Shown here: in pieces, positions 1-11,300 of the stretch | Numbering within the stretch: position 1 is the stretch's first letter | How the letters are laid out: every line of letters starts with the position of its first letter | DNA from: Seminavis robusta | Lineage: Eukaryota; Bacillariophyta; Bacillariophyceae; Naviculales; Naviculaceae | Length of the DNA stretch: 64,000 nt | Assembly: GCA_903772945.1 (NCBI GenBank) | Contig: CAICTM010000255.1 | Location: 19,763-83,762 of the forward strand | Reading direction: 5' to 3' | Position numbers and translations under genes: made by a program | The notes under the pieces: generated by a model | Databases searched by the model: none | Seen by the model: only the letters and a program-made list of their open reading frames with translations | What the model was told of the DNA's origin: nothing

Positions 1-2327
1 GAGACCACACAGCAAGATGTACCGGCTCGATATCGCTTGACCTTGCGCCCCAGCTTCAAGTCGGGAGCAACGTTTGATCATGCCGAGTACAATCGAACTG
101 GCCTGTACCCTGGTTGGGACTACCCACCAACTATGCCCAACGCATTTGTGTCCCCGGTCCTTTTCCTCCTATACTTCAATCCAGCATTGCGATCAACCGT
201 CTTTTCGAATCAGTACGACCAGCGCCTTCTCTCATCCCGACCGCCAACGATGATACCAGAACTCAGCTTCTTGTTTCTCCAGATCGAAGGTATCTCCCGC
301 CTCGCCTATTCTTATCCCACAAACCTGCCACACCACGGACCGCGTCTGAGAGCGTGGGTTCCGACAAACTTCTTGGCATCCCTTTCTACCATGCCGGAAG
401 CCCAGCAGCTTCAGATTCTGGACGGGGCGCCGGCAGCGGTTGAACTCCCTCGTCGACCTGAGGCATTCTATCTCTTCTTGCTGTATCAGATAGACAAAGA
501 GCTTTCAAACACTTCCGTGTCAAAGCTTTTGGACTCGATGCATGGAACAGATTTCGTGAGCGTGAACGAATTCATCACCGGGTCTGGCGAAACCTCCCAA
601 TCAACTGCTCGAGCCATGACCATTGAGCTGGCATACGATTGCTTTAAAGACGATACAGAACCAGTTCGTTTTGGACAAGTGTTGCAGAAGGCATTGTGCC
701 GAGAAACGCGGCTCAGGGCATACAATCAAAAGTCGGGTGCTTTCGAAACCATTGTGCAGCGAAAGATTGCTACGTCTTTGCCTGAAACGTTGTCACTGTC
801 CTGCGCCTGCGCCGGAAGGAAAGAGGAAGATGGTCTCAACCGGTGGCGCAGCACACTTGGATCCGAAGACCATTGGCTTCCAGAGCTCATTGAAGTGGAA
901 CTTACGGACGATGGTGGGGTCCTTGTGCGAGAGTGCGGTTCCCCAAAGACCGGGAAATGGGACACTTTTGAGGCATCGTCCTCTATCCCTGCTACAGTTG
1001 CCAACCTTGTAACGGAAATGCGTTCTAGCTGCCAGAAGCGAAAGTACCGGTACCAACTGGATGCCGTTGTCTCGTACGTACGTGATGACCCCGACAGTTG
1101 TGCCGACGCTGATGCCGATTCATCTTGTGGCCATCATGTGGTGCACGTGCGAGTTCCGAACGCGTACAAGAAACTTTTGTTATCCGAGCAGCTGAAGCAG
1201 CTTGACATTCTGTCTCAGACGGATTGGGCGGATTCCAAGATATTCGTAAAGGAAAGCAATTGGGACAAGTCAAAGTTCGCGCTACGAGCCAAGAGTGTTC
1301 GTGATAAGTTAGCCTCACTGGAGAGTGACAATGACGACGATTCGGAAAGCTCTTGGATCCTTGCCAATGGATACGTCGTCTCTGACACTGTCATTGAGGA
1401 CGCGCGGGCTTTCCATGTCTCCTTCAAGGAACCCTGCCTCGTTGTCTACAAGGCCATCGATTGTGACTCGAAGGAGCACGAGGAAGACGTATCTCCGAGC
1501 AGCGCGTTGAGCACCTCGATCCCCCCTGACGTGATGAAGACAAGATCAATCAGCGACGGCAGACCTCCGCAATATCCCTTTGTGGATATTGATTCTTTGC
1601 CCGATCGAGGTGACTTGATTGCGTTTGACGCCGAGTTTGTGTCGGTTCAAGAAGAAGAATCTACGTTGACCAAGTCTGGTTCCAAGGTTACGCTACGCGA
1701 AGTCCGTCACGCCGTAGCACGGATCTCAGTGATCGATTGCAAAACGAGGAACGTCATCATCGACGACCACGTGTTGCCACAAGAACGAATCGTAGACTAC
1801 TTGACTCGCTTTAGTGGTATTGTTGCCCGTGATCTTGATCCGATGCTGAGCCCGCACCATTTGATCTCCACGAGAAGCGCCTACCTGAAGCTACGGTATC
1901 TGATGGAACGGTACGTATTGCAACGCTGAATGGAAATGTGCGCACCTAGCTTGCGTCTCATACATGCCTTTGTCGTGGCTCGGTTGAATGAATAAATAGA
2001 GGCTGCATTTTTGTTGGCCACGGTCTGTCGCAGGACTTTTTGATGGTGAACCTGGTGGTCCCGAGCCATCAGATTATTGACACGGTGGAGATTTTCCATC
2101 AGGACCGGATGCGGTACATTTCTCTTCGCTTTCTCGCCAACTACATTTTGGGTCGCGACATGCAGCGAGACACTCACGACTCTGTGGAGGATGCTTTGGC
2201 AGCGTTTGAGATCTACGTGAAGGCTCAGCAGCTCCAGGAGAATGGGCAATTTGACAAGGTGTTGAAGGAACTCTACGAATATGGGCGCAAGACGGATTGG
2301 AAACTAGGCGTTGAAGCCAAGAATTGA
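1..2327 (+). CDS. PAN2: PAN2, catalytic subunit of the PAN2-PAN3 poly(A) nuclease (5' partial)
   Basis: The reading frame is open from base 1, so the start lies upstream of the window. Exons are 1..1910 and 2000..2327; the 89-bp intron runs from GTACGT to a TAG acceptor and joins in phase. What is visible is the C-terminal half: the catalytically dead ubiquitin-hydrolase-like domain (it begins near 'GLYPGWDYPPTMPNAF') and then an RNase T/DEDD exonuclease domain. The exonuclease signature is complete: FDAEFV (Asp and Glu), GHGLSQDF (second Asp, formed only after splicing) and THDSVEDA (His and Asp). PAN2 trims mRNA poly(A) tails in the cytoplasm together with PAN3. The N-terminal WD40 region expected for the family must lie outside the window. 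The identification rests on the ordered domains and the intact DEDD motifs. Confidence 0.93.
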
Positions 2328-2806
2328 AGAGCAAACTAGAAACTATGCATACAATCAAATCAAATCAGAACAAGAAGACAGGCCATGAGAAGCCCGAGAG
2401 AAAAAGAGAAATATATTTGAGAAAGAAACTTCAGAAACACTAGAAAAACACCTAAAAACCAAATAAACACTGAAAAAGCCATGAGAAATAGGAGCCATGC
2501 ATTGTATGATAGCTTATAGTTGATGAGTTATAAAGTAAGTAGTCGCGGAGGCGTAAGTGTTGTTGCCGCTTGTTGTTGTCCGGAACTGTCGGCCCAATCC
2601 GAACGGGCCATGATAGTAGATTTTGCACTGCCTGTTCTGTTTCCTCAGCTTGTACCCCACAGCCAATTCATCGGAAACCAGCGGCCCCATGGGATACAAC
2701 TTGGAATGAAACAGCCATGTTATTCACATTGATATCGGAAAGAAGGGTGTGAATCTTTGCCCATGGAGGGAGAAAGAAGAAGCACAAACGACACTTTTGT
2801 TCTTCC
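2328..2806. other. Intergenic, between two 3' ends
   Basis: Spacer between the 3' ends of PAN2 and the small gene on the minus strand. A-rich sequence follows the PAN2 stop. No conserved reading frame or RNA gene was seen. Confidence 0.6.
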
Positions 2807-3025
2807 TTATCTTGACCCGACGCTCGAATTGGAAGAGACGCTGCTGCTCAGGGAACGCAAATAAGCTTTGCGATGGTACGACGAGTACTTCTTGACACCC
2901 TTCAGATTCGCTGGTTCCTTGCCAAACTCTTCCAAAGCATCTTCCTGGCTCGGTGATGTTACCCAGTAAAGGACCAAACTGGTACCCACAATGGCGCTAA
3001 TCTGAGTTGCTAATTCGGTCGACAT
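2807..3025 (-). CDS. Small single-pass membrane protein, function unknown (72 aa)
   Basis: The frame is open further upstream, but the best start is the ATG at 3025, which gives MSTELATQ and 72 residues. Residues about 8 to 24 form one hydrophobic segment (ISAIVGTSLVLYWV). After it comes an acidic stretch (QEDALEEFGKE), a basic stretch (KGVKKYSSYHRKAYLR) and a Ser-rich tail. This resembles many short mitochondrial or ER membrane subunits, but I do not recognise a family. It stands alone, with its 3' end facing PAN2. The call rests on a sensible start, the membrane segment and the amphipathic continuation. It could be a chance frame. Confidence 0.45.
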   Translation of the reverse strand: MSTELATQISAIVGTSLVLYWVTSPSQEDALEEFGKEPANLKGVKKYSSYHRKAYLRSLSSSVSSNSSVGSR

Positions 3026-4810
3026 TGTTGTGAAGAGTTTTGGATTGTGGAAACTAAAACAAAACAATGATACGAGCGGATGACTTTTAAGCTCGAGCAA
3101 AGAAGATTCCTTGCTAAGGAAAGTGTGCCGATGAAAGAAAGCAAGACGTTGCTGGTGGTATGCACAAGCAAGGAGTGGGAATCTTTTGCAAGGGTCAACA
3201 TCGCCAACTCCATCTTACGTTGTTGGAGGGAGCCTGAGCCCTCCCTCTGTCGTTCCCAAAAATTGACAGTGAAGGAAAGATTTAGCAACATGACTCCGAA
3301 TGTCTCACCGGTCCAAAATGACCATTTTTTATAGCCAGTGACCTCAGACCTGTCCAGGCAAAAAAACACATCAGCGTGCAAGCAGTCCCGTAAGTACCGC
3401 CGTACCGAACAGATACCGGTACCGGTAGATAGATGTTATGAAAAATCTATGGCTGATCCGTGGTGGTGATTTGATAGGCTGTGGTGCTGTGGTGCTTTCG
3501 CCTGGGTGGTTGAGGAGAGAGGGAAGGTGATCATGAGGTTTCTAAATAATGGGCAAACCACAAACAGATTCTTGTATTGGAGAGCTTTGCATGGCCACTT
3601 GAAAGTTGGGTTGGAAATTGACCCACGAAGCAAATTATGGCTGGCTGTCAAGAAGCTGTCATTGAAATGAGGGACATGCAAATGCTGTAAGCCACTCTAT
3701 ACCGTACCGGTAACGGTATGCAACAGTTTGGGTTCCATTATTTCGCAGTCCCTGCTCTAGGTAGTAATCAAGAGATTCTGCGGGCCAAACTGTACAATGT
3801 GACCAGCTATTGATTTGAATGGAATGTTTCACGCCAAAATTTTGAGCGCGAGGAGACCTATGAATGCTGCCGCCAAAGAGAGATCACCTGACGTCTCGAA
3901 GAAGACACGCCGTCGTTTTACATCGGATCAAGGCATGGAACCGAGGTTTCTTCTCTCGATGTTGAATACTGGTTGTATCAAACTTTGGGCGGCTAACGTG
4001 TACCGGTACCGGTATGCTGCTGGATGGATCATGTTACTCTACTGAGTACAGTATGTACTTTGATCAAGCCAACAGAGGGTGGTCAAGCTTACCGTAGGGG
4101 AACTACATCGTAGAGACAAAACTTAGGAGAGGACCTGGTGGGACCAGCGGGCAAAAACGATGGACGGATCTTGGTGACAGCACGCTGGGCCTTCACCTGG
4201 ATAGTTGGATGTTTCAATCTTCAATGCCGAGACTGTCACTCACACTGCAGTTTTAATGCTACCCGGCCGTGCATCCAATTTCAGTATTCCATTGACTGTA
4301 GAAACCAAAGCAACTATGATAAGGTTAGCCACTATTGAAAGACATACATGTCCTGATGCTTTTTAGGTCCAGGTAAGCGAGGACACCAGCGCCATCTGGT
4401 CCAATGATTTCAGCAAAGAATGTGAATCTACTACGAGTACGTGTTCCGTACATCGTAGGCTGAGCTTGAATTGAATGGCCAATGACCGTTGGTTCGATCT
4501 ATGGTAGCTCAATGGCCCAATTCTTTCGTCTAAATGACTTGACTCGACTCATTGGTGCTGGGCTATCTTTCTACTGTATGTAACTTGGCTTTGTGCCTGC
4601 AATAACAATATCATTGCATGAGTTGAGACAGGTCTGGAGTTGGCAAGGGTGCTGGTTCAAGATGCACATGTGGGCTCAGGAAGGCTCTGTGGGTGTGTAT
4701 GCAGTTCTGCTGGGTTATATTTGTATTCTGGCCTTCAAGCCACTGTTCAGTTTTCGTCAAAACCCAGGCAAAGCGGCAAAGCTTCAATCTCGCCTTATTA
4801 TATCAACAAC
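3026..4810. other. Intergenic, 1.8 kb, rich in TACCGGTA motifs
   Basis: No convincing gene on either strand; the short frames here have no recognisable composition. It holds overlapping TACCGGTA palindromes at 3414-3427 and 4001-4014 and a single one at 3705-3712. The part just before 4811 should contain the promoter and 5' UTR of the next gene. Confidence 0.6.
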
Positions 4811-7800
4811 ATGGACCGTGAGGACCACCACCAGCGCCGTCGAGGCCAACAACAGCAACGACACAGCCGTCAACGACGCGAGAAGAATGTGCTCTCAACC
4901 CTGGACCACAACCATTTCCATCACCGGCAGGAAGGAGCCAAATCAAAGCCACGAAAACCCGTAGGCTTTCATCATCAGGACCGACGACTGCCTTTGTCGT
5001 CAGAGCGCAAACGCAAACCTCCCAGCCGAAGGCGCTCCTCTCACGGGTTTCAGCGACAACATCAGCAAAATTCTGCCTCTAAAAGGCGCCGTGGTTCAGG
5101 CGAACTACGAAAAGAGAGGCGCCAAAACCAATCACAATTTAGGGGGTCGTCGCTCAAGACAAAACCAACCATTCACACTCTCGACAATGACAGTAGCAGT
5201 GACGACGCCGATGACGAAGGCGAAGAACCACAGAATTTTGATGATGATGATGACAGTGACATGGAAGCTCCCTACTACCAGCCTTTGAAATTTCCAGGAT
5301 TGAGTCAAATGCTCTTGGACCCAATCCCCGCTAAAAAGGTCCAAGAAGAGCCCCTACGGCCAGGTGATATCATTGAGTACACCAACCCGCTCTTTGTCGC
5401 TGGATCCAAACAAGGGCGACGCGTGGCACAAGTGCTCGCCGTCAAGTCCAGAGGGGATTTTGTTTTGGAACTCGACAATGATGAATTGCTCCCGAATGAC
5501 ACGCGCATCCGACGCGTCCGTGAATTCCGCGACAATCGATTGTTCCAGCATGCCGGCATCTATCGACAAGTCGAAGACTTTAAGCTCGTTGCAGGACGGC
5601 TCACCAACGAAAAATTCCTGCAGCGCAAAGTCCAGAAAATCAAAAAGATTCTAGAAGAAGGCAGCAAGGAAGCGCAGAAAATCTTCCTCGAGACATTTCA
5701 GAAAGGCAAAACCCACAAAAACAATGGCGGTTCTTCCAGTAGTAGTAGTAGTAGTAGTAGTGACTCGCATTCTTCCGATTCATCAAGCAAGGGGCCACCA
5801 AAACACCCCAGCAAGGGCCAAGGAGCTACCAACGCTTCTGCAGTAGATTTGCTGGAGAGCAGTGGTGCCGATTCAGATCTGGAGGAATTGTTGCGGCCCA
5901 TCACGTCCATCAAACGTAAAAAGCGATCGCCGTCGCCCCAGAAAGGAAACAGCAGCAAAAGTAACAAACCCAAAGAGATAGTCCGTGATCTGCCGCAACG
6001 GCGCCCACTACAATCACCGCGCCAAAAACAAGACAATGTTGCCAACAAAAAGAAGGGTCCCTTGGAGGCAACAAGCAGTGAAGAAAGTGATGACGCCTGC
6101 ATGGTCGTCGATGGCAATGCATCGAAACCCAAATCTGCTTCGCCCAGGGCGCCAAAAGGATCGCCCAGCAATGTTCTTGTCAAGCAAGCGTCCGAGACGC
6201 AAACGTGTAAAAGTCGAGGTGTGTCACCCAAAAAGGCAGCTCCGTCATTTTCGCTAGGCAAGCTCCAGCGCAAGCAGAAACACGGCAATTCTCTGGGCAA
6301 GGCAAACCTTGGGGCTCAAGCAGAAAAGCGAAACAAGGAAACAGCAGCCCGGGCGCCTCTGATCACACGGAAGAAACGCAGCAGCAACGACGATAGCATT
6401 GATCTTCTCAGTTCTGATGAGGAGTCAACGGTTGATGATGAAAGTAATCGCAATCGCAAGGAAACAAAACCATCAGCTACACCAGCAAAGCGGAAAGATC
6501 GACAATCTAGCGACAGCGTCTTTGACTTCCCCGACAACACCCAGGATGACCGTGTTGCGGCTGTTGAGGGCTTTGGCCGTAGGACACCCATTTTTGTTCG
6601 AGACGTCACCAATCCTGATCAGAGACAATCGTCTGGGAAAAAGTCTGTTCGCAAAACGCCTCCCAATAGCACTCCTTCGTCCACGGTGTCACCGTGTCCC
6701 AATCAGAGGCCACCGCGGAGATCTCTTCGGTTCTCCTCACCGATGCCTCGGGAGCAGGTTTCTTCCGTCAGAAGACACGAAGAGTCCACGGATCAATCGC
6801 AATCCACACAAGAGAACCACCAACAAATGGATGATGATCTTGCTGATGACGAGGAAAAGGCCATGGCAGAATCCAACGATGAATCGTCGCAATCAACCCG
6901 GGAGAGACAGTTCCAGTCGGACTCTGGTCTTTCCGACGAAGAGATGAATGTCATGCGAAAGTCAACCAATAAAACGTCTCAAGTCAATCATTCTCCTTCG
7001 GATTCTGATCTTTCTGATGACGACAAATATGCAACACGAAATGCCAATGGATCGTCACAACCCCCGCAAGGGAACCAATCTGATTCAGATGACGATCCTT
7101 CCGATGATGAGAAGCAAGAGCAGGAAATAGTTGACATTTCTTCCGTCGGAACGGCCAACAGTTCTGGGACGGACACATCGGATTCTGAAAAGCTCAGAAG
7201 GAACTCGACATCGGAATTGTGCATAGTCAGTGTGAATCGAAAGTCAAATCGCAGACCTACAAAGCGACCAAAGGGGAAACCCAAGACTTTGGCGACGCCA
7301 ATGAAATGTTCAAATGGACAAGTAGCCTCATCCTCATCGGAAGAGGATGTTCACAACGACACCCCTCCGACCACGATCAAACAGCGAAGCCGCAGACTTG
7401 CTAATTCTCGCGAAGATGAAACATCCGGGGACAAAGTTGCGCGACATGCGCTGTTGAAGAAGCAGAGTTTGACAAATCAAGTGGGTTTCACTTTGAGCAA
7501 GTACAAGATTCCCAGGAAAGGGCCGCCCCAGGCGGCCCGTGCGAAATCGGTCACCTCGCTGCATGTGAGTGCGAAGTGTCCATCTTTCTATTCTCGCGAA
7601 AATGACGGCAGAAATTCTGGCGTCCAGAAGCGAAAGAAGACTCGCGACGAGGATCTATCGCTTGACCAGCCAAGTCAGTACTCAACAACTCAAAGCAGCG
7701 ACACAGCCATGGCAACACCGACGAGTGGCCTCAAGGGGCTAAGTCTCTCTATTGAGACCGCGGATAGTAGTTCCGATGATGCTATCACCGGATCAACGGG

Positions 7801-7939
7801 ATTTAGTCGACGACAGTTCCAAGAAATTGCGGAGCACGAGGTTCCAAGGAGTATAGCAAAGGGCAGAAGGAGAAAGTCATCTAGTAGTTTCCAGTCTGGT
7901 TTGAGCTTCACCAAAGTTCCCAGAGGCTGTCATTTCTGA
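4811..7939 (+). CDS. Large disordered Ser/acidic nuclear-type protein with a short conserved domain (1042 aa)
   Basis: The frame is open from 4640, but the ATG at 4811 (MDREDHHQRRRGQQ) gives a typical basic start. Most of the protein is low complexity: basic Arg/Lys/His at the N-terminus, a polyserine run coded by eight AGT triplets at 5738-5761, and many acidic SDxxSDDE blocks between residues about 660 and 790 that look like degenerate tandem repeats. The only folded-looking part is residues about 183-245, starting GDIIEYTNPLF and containing VLAVKSRGDFVLELDNDELL. It resembles a Tudor-like barrel and recurs in the protein coded at 12619-15066. Hydrophobic cores next to Ser/Asp (SIDLLSSDEES, AVDLLESSGADSD) fit SUMO-interacting motifs. 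A nuclear, chromatin-related role is inference only; no enzyme domain is seen. Confidence 0.75.
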   Translation: MDREDHHQRRRGQQQQRHSRQRREKNVLSTLDHNHFHHRQEGAKSKPRKPVGFHHQDRRLPLSSERKRKPPSRRRSSHGFQRQHQQNSASKRRRGSGELRKERRQNQSQFRGSSLKTKPTIHTLDNDSSSDDADDEGEEPQNFDDDDDSDMEAPYYQPLKFPGLSQMLLDPIPAKKVQEEPLRPGDIIEYTNPLFVAGSKQGRRVAQVLAVKSRGDFVLELDNDELLPNDTRIRRVREFRDNRLFQHAGIYRQVEDFKLVAGRLTNEKFLQRKVQKIKKILEEGSKEAQKIFLETFQKGKTHKNNGGSSSSSSSSSSDSHSSDSSSKGPPKHPSKGQGATNASAVDLLESSGADSDLEELLRPITSIKRKKRSPSPQKGNSSKSNKPKEIVRDLPQRRPLQSPRQKQDNVANKKKGPLEATSSEESDDACMVVDGNASKPKSASPRAPKGSPSNVLVKQASETQTCKSRGVSPKKAAPSFSLGKLQRKQKHGNSLGKANLGAQAEKRNKETAARAPLITRKKRSSNDDSIDLLSSDEESTVDDESNRNRKETKPSATPAKRKDRQSSDSVFDFPDNTQDDRVAAVEGFGRRTPIFVRDVTNPDQRQSSGKKSVRKTPPNSTPSSTVSPCPNQRPPRRSLRFSSPMPREQVSSVRRHEESTDQSQSTQENHQQMDDDLADDEEKAMAESNDESSQSTRERQFQSDSGLSDEEMNVMRKSTNKTSQVNHSPSDSDLSDDDKYATRNANGSSQPPQGNQSDSDDDPSDDEKQEQEIVDISSVGTANSSGTDTSDSEKLRRNSTSELCIVSVNRKSNRRPTKRPKGKPKTLATPMKCSNGQVASSSSEEDVHNDTPPTTIKQRSRRLANSREDETSGDKVARHALLKKQSLTNQVGFTLSKYKIPRKGPPQAARAKSVTSLHVSAKCPSFYSRENDGRNSGVQKRKKTRDEDLSLDQPSQYSTTQSSDTAMATPTSGLKGLSLSIETADSSSDDAITGSTGFSRRQFQEIAEHEVPRSIAKGRRRKSSSSFQSGLSFTKVPRGCHF

Positions 7940-8051
7940 TGCATCATTCAACCAGAATGCTTGTCGTTTTGTCGCCCGCTCAGCTCAGGCTGGCCAGCTA
8001 TGTATTAGAAGCAATCTACAAAACCTCGAAATAAACTGGACCGACCGGTAA

Positions 8052-10613
8052 CTACTTTTTACTCGTTGTAGATTTCTTCTCTGGTTCAGGGGTCTCTGGT
8101 GCAGGCTTCGATTGGCGCAAGCCACCATCCAACTCTCCATTCATCGCAATCTCCTTGAGTAATAGCTTTGTTTCGGCTATCAGCCTTTGACGGTCGCTAT
8201 TCTGCATCTCTTTGGTGGCGGCTATGTACGCCTCCTTTTCAGCAAGTTGTCGTTCCAGTTGTGCCAAGTTTTCTCGCATTTTTGTCAAGTGCATCCGTGC
8301 ATTCGTGTTGAATTTGTACATTCCAAAGAAGAGGTCGAAGGAATCGCCCGATGTCATATCTGCAACGTCACAAAGTGCTGCATATTCCTTGGACACCACG
8401 GGTGAGGGTGGCAAGAGCTCCTTATCCACGAGCAACCGACCCATGAGATGGGTCACAAATTCTGCGTCTGCGATGGAAGCATCGTGTTGCTCCGCGTTCA
8501 CTGTCAAGCCAGGCAAATGCAGTCGTGAGGAGAACCATCCAGAGCGCGGGCAAACACACCGCACCTAGGCATGAAGGCTCAAACTCAATGGTTGAAACAC
8601 ACTGACAACAAAGGACTTACTCTCAACAAGTCGGCATCGAGCATCTGCAAATATCTGGAGATACCGTTCACATCGCGGGACATCTGAGATCCGTACCTTC
8701 TCGTACACCATGGGACGACCATCCCAGACGGAAGCCGAGTACGAATCATCAACCACCACCCCGTCGCCGCGTTTTCCTCCCGTCATGTCCACCGGGCCAA
8801 ACATTGGATGCGAGCTGAGAATATCAATGTCAGGACGGTCACCGAACACCCTCAACAACACTTCCTTGGGATGAGAGTTCAACGGACACACATCTACCAC
8901 CAGAACCTTTCGGAATAAGTCTGCTGGCAGACCACGAATGACATCTTCAAACTTGATCATTGGAACTGCGAAAATGACAACATCCAAGCCGGTTAGGAAG
9001 CTGGACATTTCATAATGTGGATAAAACTCGACACCGAGATTCTTGGCCTCAGCAGACTACAAGGCGAAGATTTCGAATGAGCAAATCATGTTTTTCAATT
9101 GACCACGTATCACTTCCATGTTTGTACGTACCTTGTCGAGGATGTCCAGCGCAGTAACGCGATTGTTTCGAGTCATCCTTCGAGCCAGAAATTGACCGTA
9201 GCTACCAAAGCCAATGATTCCAATGTTCAAGGGCTTGTTGCCCTCCATGTCGCTTGGGAGCGTTGATACTGATGCGCTCTTTGGGTCAACCTCTATCAAT
9301 TTTAGTCTCTTGACTGCGCTGGCGACCGGACCCACCAACTTGGACTTGACCGGGTAGGAACCAAGGATCCTTAAGAAATCAGCTTGTTCTCTCAAGTGTG
9401 ACAAGGCGTTTTGAGTGTTTTCGTCTAACTCTGCAGCCGTAAAGTCCAAGTAGAAGCAATATCGGAAGCGAGGCAATGCAGCAGCGTTACGAGACTTGCG
9501 ACCCAGCTGTTGGCTCTTGAACTTCAAATAGTTTAGCAGTGACGCTGACGTTGGTCGGCTCTCGATCTTGGTACAATCGATATCCCGGAGAGAAAAGCAA
9601 GCAAGTGCTTTGTAGAGGGCTCCTGTGGAATGGTTTCGAAACGAGGCCAAAGTGAGTACTCTAGTTGCACAGCAGGCCACAAAGCTCATAGCACACGCTG
9701 CCATTTCGTACCCGGCGAATCTGGCAACGCAAAGACAATAGAGGTCTTGGACGGGATTTTCTTGTTCAAAAACTGTACAACGTCTTTCCTCGCCAACAAT
9801 AAGAAGCGGGTAAAGTTGGTATCGTCGTCCTCTATCCCTTTGTTTAAACAGTTCAGTTTGTAAATGTTTCCTGCAAGATCAGATGCAATAGCCGCAGTAT
9901 TTTCAGGGGTGCAATTCTCAGGTAGCTCGAGCCCCTCAGAAATCATTTTGGCGGATCCAGCTGTATCATAGGTTGCTATTGGTGTGATGCCAAGGCCCCT
10001 CAGAAAATTGGCGCATTGAGCCAGTGCCTGGGGGTGGGATATGGCATATTTGATGGATTCTCGTTTGACGCCGGGTTTGGCCAAAAGACAATGCTTCACA
10101 CGAAACTCGTGCTCTCCAATGATTGTCCTTGGGTTGATTGTGTGGTACATGTTTGTAATGGAAGATGAACGTGAGAACCGAGCTCGGCAACCAAAGCACC
10201 GCCACGTTTCGTATCAAGATAGCTCACAGTTGATATCTCAGCATGAGATCGTAATTCTCGTGAATGCTTCCACCTAGAGAGTTTTCAATAGGAAGGCATG
10301 CATAGTCGCATTCCATTAGCGCCACAGCTCGGAAGGCAGCTTCAAAACTCGGTCTTCCCACCGCAAAGACATTGGGACCCAGCAATTCTCTTGTGGCCTT
10401 TTCAGAATAGGCCCCTGGCTCCCCTTGATATGCTACCCGAATTATTGCTGAACCTGAAGAGTTGTCGTCATCATCCATAGACATGGAACCACCTCGCAAG
10501 GATAGCGGAATGTTCGCCGCCTGGGTCTTGGAAGTCTGGATAGGCACAATGGCTGCCGTTTTGTACAAGCACAGCCATGAAAGCAAAAAAAGCATCCGCT
10601 TCCGCTGGATCAT
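8052..10613 (-). CDS. Fused prephenate/arogenate dehydratase - ACT - TyrA dehydrogenase (725 aa)
   Basis: Five exons: 10613..10228, 10127..9712, 9622..9132, 9056..8621 and 8500..8052; all junctions are GT-AG and keep the frame. Order of parts: a signal peptide-like N-terminus ([18 protein letters not shown]) that suits plastid import; a prephenate/arogenate dehydratase domain ([27 protein letters not shown], catalytic TRF in [10 protein letters not shown]); an ACT domain with GALY and ESRP, the usual Phe-binding motifs; then a TyrA NAD(P)-binding fold ([15 protein letters not shown]) with the active-site HPMFGP. One chain could therefore make both the Phe and the Tyr precursors, and the ACT domain would give feedback by Phe. 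Whether prephenate or arogenate is the substrate cannot be told. About 60 C-terminal residues are charged and probably coiled coil. Confidence 0.9.
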
Positions 10614-11300
10614 GATTCCTGATGGCTAATGGCACCTTTGCGATCGTTGTGTATCTGGTTTTATGATGGCTATCTCAGATCGAGGTGGGTCTCTGCTTGA
10701 TGTTTTGATTGCTACCCGAAACCTCATTGGCATGGCAGCGGGTCTCATTTTTGTGCGGTTGTGGATTGGCTTCAATGATGTCACCTTTAAGCTGGTTGAG
10801 CTACTGGCTTTCTCGTTTGCATCAACGCATCTGGCACACAAAATCTTAAAAGTTGGGTAAATGGTTCCAAGTCAAATCAGTAGCTTTCCATTAGTCAAGC
10901 CCCTATACTGTGAATGATCGGGACCATGCAAACTCAGAGGTTATCAAGCACGAAGACAAGATGATGAAGTGAACTCGGGTGTTGACGAAGAATGATTTGA
11001 GTTATGATTTGTGTTTGAGATTCAATGATTCAGTTTGCTACAGGAGCAGAGCAGAATGGTCGAGTTTGAATTTGTGGATTGTTTGCAGGATCAAGGGCTC
11101 GAACATTTGTCTTCAATAAGGTGGCTGTGTGGCTTCTTGCAGTACCGGTACCATGGTAGCGGTTCGTGCAAGAAACAGCCTTCATTTTCGTTCCGAAAGC
11201 CATTCCGCTAAAATGGCATTGTCGAGCTTATGGGCTGGCCTTGACTGGGGACCCAATATCTGCTTACAACCCTTCCTGTTGAGATGAATACTGCTCCTGA
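10614..11300. other. Intergenic between the aromatic-synthesis gene and the GNAT gene
   Basis: Carries the 5' flank of the dehydratase-dehydrogenase gene and the 3' flank of the GNAT gene. One TACCGGTA lies at 11143-11150. A 65-codon hydrophobic frame at 10663-10860 (+) is not supported by composition or motif. Nothing else was seen. Confidence 0.55.

Noticed and set aside
1-1929. PAN2 as a truncated gene
   Set aside because: The frame is open through base 1; the missing WD40 part is explained by the window edge.
3010-3381. 123-codon minus-strand frame before the small membrane protein
   Set aside because: It overlaps the better-supported start at 3025 in another frame and has no motif.
5698-6300. 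200-codon Leu/Ser-rich frame on the minus strand
   Set aside because: Antisense of the Ser/Glu-rich part of the 4811 gene, including the AGT repeat; composition fits a shadow frame.
10663-10860. 65-codon hydrophobic frame (+)
   Set aside because: No homology, and it lies in the promoter side of the aromatic-synthesis gene.
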